DNA of 39,067 bases from Verrucomicrobiales bacterium (lineage in GTDB: Bacteria; Verrucomicrobiota; Verrucomicrobiia; Verrucomicrobiales; V1-33). The stretch is taken from contig JAGNEJ010000043.1 of assembly GCA_018003315.1 (NCBI GenBank), positions 1 through 39,067 of the forward strand, read 5' to 3'. The stretch's first letter is position 1. Each line of letters begins with the position of its first letter. Below, one piece after another: positions 32,806 through 39,067 of this stretch. Position numbers and translations under genes: made by a program. Under the pieces are notes generated by a model. That model saw nothing but the letters and a program-made list of their open reading frames with translations, was not told the DNA's origin and ran no database searches.

Positions 32806-34611
32806 ATGAACACACATCTCGACTTCATCGACCGCTACATTTCCGCCAAAAACTCTGCCGACGGCAGTCTGGTGGATGCCAATGCCAACGTCAGCATGAA
32901 GCACGCCTCGGTGCTCGCTTCCGAGATCCACAAGCAGACGAACATCCGCATCCACCGTGCCCTGATGCAGCGCAAGCTCGCCGCGCTGTTCGACCAGGAA
33001 ACCGCCGACCGCTACCTCCGGCAGTTGGAAAATCACGAGATTTACACCCACGACGAAACCGCCCCCTTTGTGCCCTACTGCGCGAGCATCAGCCTGTTTC
33101 CGATGCTCCACCAGGGCCTTGTTCCGCTCGGCGGCGAAAGCAGAGCCCCCCGGCACCTCGCCAGCTTCTGCGGCAGTTTCATCAACCTCGTTTTCGCCGT
33201 CAGCGCCAATCTCGCCGGTGCCTGTGCCACCGTCGAGTTTCTCAACTGTTTCGACCACTTTGCCCGCAAGGATTACGGACGGAACTACCTGGAAACGCAC
33301 CGCCATGAGATCGAAAACCACCTCCAACACGTCGTTTACGCCCTGAACCAGCCTGCAGCCGCACGCAACTATCAGAGCGTCTTCTGGAACATCTCGGTGT
33401 TCGATGAACACTATTTCGAAAGCATGTTCGGCGATTTCGTTTTCCCTGACGAAGACCGTTCGGACTGGCAGAGCGTCAAGCAGCTCCAGGCCTTTTTCAT
33501 GCAGTGGTTCAACAAGGAACGGGAGAAAACCCTGCTCACCTTCCCCGTCGTCACCGCCGCCCTCATCCACGACCATGAAGAACCGCGCGACGCGGACTTC
33601 GCCCGGATGCTGGCCCATGAACTCAGCCGCGGCAACTCGTTCTTCATTTACACCAGCGACACCGTGGACAGCCTTTCCTCCTGCTGCCGCCTGCGCAGTG
33701 CCATCGACGCCGGAAACGATTTCTCCTACTCCCTCGGCGCCGGCGGCGTGATGACCGGCTCCATGCAGGTCATGACCATCAATTTCAACCGGCTCATCCA
33801 GGACGGACGGGACCTGGCGGAGCAGGTCAGCCTGCTTCACAAATACCTCGTCGCCCGTCGAGCCGTGCTCATGGAGTTCAACGATGCCGGCCTGCTTCCG
33901 ATTTACACGGCGAAATTCATTGTTCCGGAAAAACTCTACCTAACGATCGGCGTCAACGGCCTGGTGGAAGCCGCCGAGTCGCTCGGACTTGACCCCTCCA
34001 ACAACGAAGCCTACATGAACTGGGTCAGCGGCCAGCTCCGTCAGATCAACGAACTGAACCGCGCCGCCTCCGCCCGCTACAAGGCGCGCTTCAATACCGA
34101 GTTTGTGCCTGCGGAAAACCTCGGCGTCAAGTTTGCCCGGTGGGACCGCAACGACGGCTACCGCGTCCCGCGCGACTGCTACAATTCCTACTTCTACCCG
34201 GTCGAACGCGAAGACATCCACATCCTCGACAAGCTGGTCCTCCACGGCGACCGTGTCACCCGCTATCTCGACGGCGGTTCCGCGCTGCACCTCAATCTCG
34301 AAAGTTATGCCACCGAGGAATCCTTCGCCAAACTCCTCCGGGCCGCCATCCGCACCGGCTGCAATTACTTCTGCACCAATGTCAAGGTGACCTGCTGCAA
34401 CTCCTGCGACCACATCGACAAGCTCACCCGTCAGCATTGCAGCGCCTGCGGATCCATGGATGTCGATCACGCCACCCGCATCATCGGCTACCTCAAGCGC
34501 ATCGCCAGTTGGTCCACCGAGCGCCAGCATGAGGAAGGCCGCCGTGCCTATCATGTGCCAGCCGTAGCAGCGGCCAACCAGCAGGCCGTGCCGGCAGAGC
34601 CGTCGTCATAG
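32806..34611 (+). CDS. nrdD: class III anaerobic ribonucleoside-triphosphate reductase, no ATP-cone
   Basis: 601 residues from ATG 32806. It reduces ribonucleoside triphosphates to deoxyribonucleotides without oxygen. The active-site Cys lies in SLSSCCRLRSAI (Cys293/294). The C-terminal zinc site is Cys531/Cys534 and Cys545/Cys548 (CNSC and CSAC). The glycyl radical is Gly561 in RIIGYL (E. coli has RVCGYL). E. coli NrdD is about 710 residues with an N-terminal ATP-cone; this protein starts directly with the catalytic region, as in phage T4 NrdD (about 605). No cone can be read upstream in frame. It should therefore lack dATP feedback through a cone, leaving transcriptional control by NrdR. 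A longer frame from 32344 is a shadow of nrdG. No Shine-Dalgarno site. Confidence 0.95.
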   Translation: MNTHLDFIDRYISAKNSADGSLVDANANVSMKHASVLASEIHKQTNIRIHRALMQRKLAALFDQETADRYLRQLENHEIYTHDETAPFVPYCASISLFPMLHQGLVPLGGESRAPRHLASFCGSFINLVFAVSANLAGACATVEFLNCFDHFARKDYGRNYLETHRHEIENHLQHVVYALNQPAAARNYQSVFWNISVFDEHYFESMFGDFVFPDEDRSDWQSVKQLQAFFMQWFNKEREKTLLTFPVVTAALIHDHEEPRDADFARMLAHELSRGNSFFIYTSDTVDSLSSCCRLRSAIDAGNDFSYSLGAGGVMTGSMQVMTINFNRLIQDGRDLAEQVSLLHKYLVARRAVLMEFNDAGLLPIYTAKFIVPEKLYLTIGVNGLVEAAESLGLDPSNNEAYMNWVSGQLRQINELNRAASARYKARFNTEFVPAENLGVKFARWDRNDGYRVPRDCYNSYFYPVEREDIHILDKLVLHGDRVTRYLDGGSALHLNLESYATEESFAKLLRAAIRTGCNYFCTNVKVTCCNSCDHIDKLTRQHCSACGSMDVDHATRIIGYLKRIASWSTERQHEEGRRAYHVPAVAAANQQAVPAEPSS

Positions 34612-34759
34612 AGGCACCACCAGCCCTTCTGCTGCAGCACGTTTTCCCAAGTTCATCCGGCTCAGCCCCTGGCCTGCGCAGGGTGGCAACACTTGCGGTG
34701 TTGGTGCCGCGCAGAAGGAAAAACTTGCTGGAAGGCGGCATTCGTTGGTATTCAGGACG

Positions 34760-37700
34760 ATGACAACCCGCCTGACGATGAAAACGAAGCCCCAAGTCCT
34801 GTGTACTTTTTTACTGATTGCGCTGCGGCTCGTCGCCACGGCGGATCCTGTCATCACGGTTTTTACCAATCGTGCTGCCTTTGAAGCGGCGACCGGTCCG
34901 GTGCTGGTGGCAGATGATTTCGCTAACAATCCGCCGCTGCTGTCGGTCACGACGGCAAATGGTGTCATTCGGCATGGGCTCTGGGCCGATATCGCACGCG
35001 ATCCTGAACCCTCGACCGTCTGGGAACTGCCTTTCGCTTCCAGGGCGTGGGGAGGCACCTGGGATTTGACCGTGGCCGGCACCGGCGGAGGGCTGGCATT
35101 TGAACTGGAATTCCCTGGGTTCGGTATCGTCAGCGTGCCGACGCATATCGCACCAGGCACGGAGGCGGGCGTATTTTTCGGATTTTCGGCAGATCAGCCG
35201 TTCACGCGCGTGCGCGTGAGGCAGTTCGACTCTCACGGCAACACGACCCAGGAGACGCACAGCTTCGACGACATGGCGTTCTCCATGACTGCGCCGTCGG
35301 GCGAAGTGGCGCTCCACGACGGACCCACCACGGCGGCACCGGAAATCACTGACGGGCAGGCGGCGGCGGTGAATTTCGGAACCGTGGCCCACGGGACGAC
35401 GGCGACGCGGACCTTCACGCTGGCGAATCCCGGAGCGGTGTCGCTCTCGGTGCATCGGTTGCGGACGGGTGGGAAGTTTCAAATCGTCAATGCGCCGGCC
35501 ACGCCCTTCACGCTCGCTGCCGGGGCCAGTGCCACGTTCGATGTCAGCTTCAGTTCGGTCAGCGGCGGCACGTTCACCGGACGGGTGGATGTTCTGAATT
35601 CTGACGCGGATGAAGCGCTCCTCGATTTCCCCGTGACCGGCAGTGTGCCGGTCATCACGGAGATCAGCATGACAAACACGCAGAACAATGCGTCCGTGAC
35701 CAGCGGCCAGGCGGAAGTGATTGAAGTCGAACCCAATCCGTTCGGTGGCGGTTCATCCGTCTCGCTGACGCTTGGCAATCCTGGCCTGGATCCGCTCACC
35801 ATCACCGGCGTGATCCTGCCGCCCGGGTTTGAGTTCACGCTGGCTGACTCCTCGATCCTGCCTCAGAGCATCGCTCCCGGCGGCACGGCGGCCTTTGTCG
35901 TCACCAGCACTGGCCCGACGGCGGGAGTGTATCAGGGCCAGGTGCATCTGCTGAACAATGACAGCGACGAGAGCGACTTTCAGTTTCCCATCCGCGCGCT
36001 CTTCAACATGCCGGAGATGCAGGTGCTGCTGAACTTCGGCCAGGATCTCGCGTCCGGCGCGACAGTGGATTTTGGAACCACCCTGCTCGGTCAACAGCGC
36101 GGGGTTTCCCTAGTGGTCAAAAACCTGCACGCCGGCCCGCTCACGGTCACGGGCATCACGCTGCCCGCAGGATTTGCCCCCGGCCAGTTCGCGCCGGCCT
36201 TTCCGTTCACCCTGACGAAAAATCAGACTCGGGAAATCCCGGTGGTGCTCGCCGCGCAGACGCCCGGTAACTTCACCGGAACGGCCTCGATCGCGAACAA
36301 CGATTTCGACGAAGGGTCGTTCCTGCTTCAATTCACGGGAACCGTCTCACCGGAATCCATGACGTTCTTCGGATTCAGCACCTCCATCAATGAGGGAGGC
36401 TCCGTCTCCGCATTCGCCTTCGGCAGCGGGACGGTGCTTTACGAATGGGATTTCGATAACGACGGTCAGTTTGACGACGCGACCGGCAGCGATGTCCCGC
36501 TGCTGGCAAGCGATGGTCCGGGGAGTTTCCTCGCGCGTGTCCGCATGACGGACGACCTCACCTCCATGATCCGCACCGAAACGATCCCGGTGCTGAATAT
36601 CACTCCATCGCCCGTCATCAGCGCCGCCGGCGACATCACCACCGGGCAGTCCCTTGCTCTGGGCGTGCAAGCGTTCGACGCGGCGATGGATCTGGCCGCG
36701 GGGGTGCAGTGGCGGATCGACTGGGGCGACGGCAATGTTCAAACCACCGGCACCGGACAGCCCGCTGCGACCACGTTTCAACACGCCTACGCCGAGGCTG
36801 GACGCGCCTATGACATCGAAGTCACCGTCACCGACAAAGACAATGCGAGCGGTGTCTCGTCATTCCAGGTGTGGGTCCACAGCGCTGTTATCGGCGTTTT
36901 CGACGGACCGGACACTTCCGGCGAGCAATTGCGAGACGGCCTCAGCACGCTGAATTTCAGCAGCACCCTCGGCGTGCCTGTGGAGCGCACGCTCACGCTG
37001 CTCAATCGCAGCGCCGCCCCCGCCGCGATCGGTCCCGTGAGCATCCCTGCCGGCTTCCAGATCGTCGCCGCTCCCGCCTTTCCGCACACGCTGGTACCGG
37101 GCGGCGCAGTGACGCTCACGGTGCGCTTCATGGCGGCGTCCTTCGGCACCACGGACGGCATTCTCCAACTGGGCACGCCGGACCCGTTGATGCCGGTATT
37201 CGATCTGGCACTCTCCGGATTTGTCGAAAGCCCTGACATTACCATCGACGAGTCTAGCGCCGAGATTTCCGATCTGGAAAACGGCTTCGGCGTTTTCACG
37301 ATCAACCCCGGCACCGGCAATTTCGACGGCGTTTCCCTTGAGGTGAGCAACGACAATCCGTCCGTCCCGCTGACGATCACCGCGGTGCAGTTGCCGCTGG
37401 GTTTTCGCCTCGCCGCCTCCGCACCCGCGCTTCCTCTCACGCTCGACAACACCGGCAGCAGCTCCGCCAGCCTCCGCATCCAATGCGAAGGCGCAGCACC
37501 GGGATTCTACGACGGCTGGGTGCGCATCGTCTCGAATGACCCCGATGAAAATCCCTTCCGATTCTTCGTGCGCTCGCGCGTCGGCAATGTGCCCGACCTC
37601 ATCGTGCTCACCGCGGAGGGGGCGTCGGATTTCCAGTCGTTCGGCTCCAGCGCCTCCGCGGCCGGCGCATTGCTGCACGGGCAAACCGCACCGCTGACTT

Positions 37701-38215
37701 TTGCTGCACGCCACACCGCCGACCCAGCCACCACACGCGCCCTCATGCTTCACAACCAGGGGAATCAGCCGCTCACGGTCAGCACCATCACGCTGCCCGC
37801 TGGTTTCGCCTTCGCCAGCGCCCCCGAGTTTCCGCTGAATGTTGCCGCCTCGGCCGCGGTGCCGCTGCCGGACATTCTGTATCAAGCCGCCGCTCCCGGC
37901 ACTCACGGCGGCACGCTGTCCATCACCAGCACTGACCCGGATGAAAATCCCTACACCTTCCCGCTCAGCGGCACCGTCACTGCGCCGTCTGTGGAACCCG
38001 TGATCCTCTCCCACCAGTTTCCGCCCGGCAGCGGCGTTGCCGTGACTTGCACCGGCCCTCCCGGCAAAACCTGCATTCTGCAACGCTCGACCAACCTCCA
38101 GACGTGGCAAGCCGTGGACAGCGCCGTAGTTCCATCATCGGGCACGGTTTCCCTCGCGGATGCGGAAGCGGTGACTCCCCGGGTCTTTTACCGTGTGACC
38201 GTATTGCAGGAATGA
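34760..38215 (+). CDS. secreted multi-domain protein with choice-of-anchor-D and PKD-like modules
   Basis: 1151 residues from ATG 34760, which has AGGA just upstream; TTG 34745 and ATG 34778 are alternatives. The signal peptide is followed by a beta-sandwich domain (about 35-185, ending SFDDMAFSM). About six choice-of-anchor-D Ig-like modules can be counted, each with a core such as TRTFTLANPGAVSLSVHRL and an end such as LLNNDSDESDFQFPI or STDPDENPYTFPLSG. Three lie before and three after two PKD-like domains (about 530-715, containing YEWDFDNDGQFDD and WRIDWGDGN). The C-terminal domain (CILQRSTNLQTWQAVDS) is the same kind as ends the protein at 1-5030. The role is probably cell-surface or matrix adhesion. 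Confidence 0.88.
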   Translation: MTTRLTMKTKPQVLCTFLLIALRLVATADPVITVFTNRAAFEAATGPVLVADDFANNPPLLSVTTANGVIRHGLWADIARDPEPSTVWELPFASRAWGGTWDLTVAGTGGGLAFELEFPGFGIVSVPTHIAPGTEAGVFFGFSADQPFTRVRVRQFDSHGNTTQETHSFDDMAFSMTAPSGEVALHDGPTTAAPEITDGQAAAVNFGTVAHGTTATRTFTLANPGAVSLSVHRLRTGGKFQIVNAPATPFTLAAGASATFDVSFSSVSGGTFTGRVDVLNSDADEALLDFPVTGSVPVITEISMTNTQNNASVTSGQAEVIEVEPNPFGGGSSVSLTLGNPGLDPLTITGVILPPGFEFTLADSSILPQSIAPGGTAAFVVTSTGPTAGVYQGQVHLLNNDSDESDFQFPIRALFNMPEMQVLLNFGQDLASGATVDFGTTLLGQQRGVSLVVKNLHAGPLTVTGITLPAGFAPGQFAPAFPFTLTKNQTREIPVVLAAQTPGNFTGTASIANNDFDEGSFLLQFTGTVSPESMTFFGFSTSINEGGSVSAFAFGSGTVLYEWDFDNDGQFDDATGSDVPLLASDGPGSFLARVRMTDDLTSMIRTETIPVLNITPSPVISAAGDITTGQSLALGVQAFDAAMDLAAGVQWRIDWGDGNVQTTGTGQPAATTFQHAYAEAGRAYDIEVTVTDKDNASGVSSFQVWVHSAVIGVFDGPDTSGEQLRDGLSTLNFSSTLGVPVERTLTLLNRSAAPAAIGPVSIPAGFQIVAAPAFPHTLVPGGAVTLTVRFMAASFGTTDGILQLGTPDPLMPVFDLALSGFVESPDITIDESSAEISDLENGFGVFTINPGTGNFDGVSLEVSNDNPSVPLTITAVQLPLGFRLAASAPALPLTLDNTGSSSASLRIQCEGAAPGFYDGWVRIVSNDPDENPFRFFVRSRVGNVPDLIVLTAEGASDFQSFGSSASAAGALLHGQTAPLTFAARHTADPATTRALMLHNQGNQPLTVSTITLPAGFAFASAPEFPLNVAASAAVPLPDILYQAAAPGTHGGTLSITSTDPDENPYTFPLSGTVTAPSVEPVILSHQFPPGSGVAVTCTGPPGKTCILQRSTNLQTWQAVDSAVVPSSGTVSLADAEAVTPRVFYRVTVLQE

Positions 38216-38712
38216 TGGAGGGGAGATGAGGCAGGGTTTGCCCGTTTGGCGAGGCCGCTGCCGGGGATCAATACCCACGCAGGCGAAAGTCAGTATGAAC
38301 GCACAGGAGATGTTCGGATTCGACCGCATGCGATCGGAGTTCGGCGGCGCTCTGCAGGAAGTGGAACGAAGCGGCAATTCCTTGGTTCACAACGCGAGGC
38401 GTTTTTTTGACAGAGTGCTTGCCCTTGGGGAGTTTGCCCTTAGGGTGCCGGTTCCGAATTGTCCGGAATATTCAATGTTCCTTTCCCGTTATCCCATGAG
38501 TGTGAGCCCGCAAGGCGCTCCAGGGAGAGGCTTGCCGGACAGTGCGCACAACCCGCGGAGCGACAACGAGCCGGCCAGTGGCCGTCTCCATCAGGCAGGT
38601 TTGCGGCCCGGGTGCGATTTTTGTTTTGCTGGCTGGCAACAAGTTGCACCGATGGAGGCCGGTCCTCCCCCTGACGCTCCCCCCATCCGTCACCACCATC
38701 CAACAGGTGCCC
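38216..38712. other. 497-nt intergenic region, no recognised gene
   Basis: Frames here do not give a credible protein; the longest (38226-38804 +) is Pro/Arg-rich and runs into the next gene out of frame. TTGACA at 38407-38412 could be a -35, but no matching -10 is seen at 15-18 nt. Two similar short direct copies, gcccttgggg (38421-38430) and gcccttaggg, lie just after it. Confidence 0.4.
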
Positions 38713-39067
38713 ATGCCACCAGAACACCGATCCTCCGACAATTCCCGCTCCCAGAATCGCAACCGCAATCGATCCCGCAACCGGCCACGGCACCACGCCG
38801 ATGACCGAAACCGCGGTGGAGGCGGGGGCGGACGCCACCGGTCCCCGCGGATGGACGATTCCATCGAATACATCCCAGGCCGTGAAATCCGCGCGGAGCG
38901 CGACCAACGCCGCCGTTCTGGCTCCTCCCAGGAAAAACCCACGCTGGTCAGGCGCATTCTGATGCGACTGGCCGCTCGAGGCGTCGAGCGCGTAGTCATC
39001 GGCACGATGCATCGTGGTCGTCTCAATATCCTGACCAATGCGCTGGACCGCCCGCTTGCGCTGACCC
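38713..39067 (+). CDS. 2-oxoglutarate dehydrogenase E1-like protein, start only (cut by window end)
   Basis: The frame from ATG 38713 stays open to the window end (118 residues). Residues 1-46 are extremely basic and low in complexity (NRNRNRSRNRPRHH, then GGGGGRHRSPR). From about 47 the sequence becomes ordinary (MDDSIEYIPGREIRAERD). From about 80 it reads VRRILMRLAARGVERVVIGT then MHRGRLNILTNALDRPL, matching the HRGRLN(V/I)L signature of SucA/DHTKD1-type thiamin-diphosphate E1 subunits. In ordinary SucA this motif comes after about 200 residues, so the N-terminal part here is short and unlike the family. The gene may encode a divergent or fused E1. AGG 6 nt before the ATG is a weak ribosome site. 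Confidence 0.5.
   Translation, partial: MPPEHRSSDNSRSQNRNRNRSRNRPRHHADDRNRGGGGGGRHRSPRMDDSIEYIPGREIRAERDQRRRSGSSQEKPTLVRRILMRLAARGVERVVIGTMHRGRLNILTNALDRPLALT

Noticed and set aside
32587-33840. 417-codon minus-strand frame
   Set aside because: Antisense to nrdD and the nrdG end; the true genes are certain.
36860-38110. 416-codon minus-strand frame
   Set aside because: Antisense to the anchor-D protein, Arg/Gly/Ala/Glu-rich and without motifs.
38226-38804. 192-codon plus-strand frame in the right-hand intergenic region
   Set aside because: No signal, domain or ribosome site. The second half is Pro/Arg/His-rich and overlaps the E1-like gene out of frame. A short real peptide from ATG 38295 cannot be fully excluded.
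38440-39012. 190-codon minus-strand frame with an apparent hydrophobic segment
   Set aside because: The hydrophobic stretch is the reverse reading of the Arg/Asn-rich repeat of the plus-strand E1-like gene. The HRGRLN motif supports the plus strand.

Overview
The window looks like a chromosomal segment of a Verrucomicrobiota bacterium, perhaps of the Verrucomicrobiales. This is inferred, not proven. The signs are high G+C, a PEP-CTERM protein, a Tat-exported Gfo/Idh/MocA oxidoreductase, giant secreted beta-helix and choice-of-anchor proteins, a GYF_2/CD225 protein paired with a DUF2752 protein, and start codons that mostly lack a Shine-Dalgarno sequence. There is no phage, transposase, CRISPR array or integrase, so apart from surface proteins and intergenic repeats this is ordinary core and lifestyle genome.

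Layout. 1-5030: the 3' part of a giant glycine-rich/beta-helix surface protein. 5253-8966: a CopD-like membrane protein (-), a Tat-dependent Gfo/Idh/MocA oxidoreductase (+), a terminator-like 22-bp inverted repeat and a secreted SGNH hydrolase (+). 9071-14213 (-): purD, then a Sel1-repeat protein, a YdcF-like protein and an orphan NtrC-type response regulator. 14366-17389 (+): a small secreted protein, DNA polymerase IV, tRNA-Pro(CGG) with its own promoter, and an Fpg/MutM glycosylase. 17405-23854: a complete tripartite RND efflux module. TetR, adaptor and pump are co-directional on the minus strand, the outer-membrane channel is divergent, and a palindromic operator lies between them.

24208-26069 (+): a PEP-CTERM protein, a GYF_2-CD225 protein and a DUF2752 protein. 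26364-31932 (+): a tightly overlapping operon RDD - SpoIIM - DUF4129 - DUF4350 - MoxR, which lacks the DUF58 gene that usually follows MoxR. 32167-34611 (+): two NrdR boxes exactly 31 nt apart, then nrdG and nrdD for anaerobic ribonucleotide reduction; this NrdD has no ATP-cone. 34760-38215 (+): a secreted protein with about six choice-of-anchor-D modules around two PKD-like domains. 38713-39067 (+): the start of a gene whose last visible residues carry the HRGRLN signature of 2-oxoglutarate dehydrogenase E1, behind an unusual Arg/Asn/Gly-rich basic N-terminus.

The points most worth a second look are the MoxR membrane operon without DUF58, the NrdR-controlled cone-less class III reductase with a TCCA microsatellite just before nrdD, the odd E1-like protein at the right edge, and several intergenic inverted repeats that may be genome-wide families. 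I could not run homology or genome-wide searches. Family names rest on recognisable motifs and gene order.
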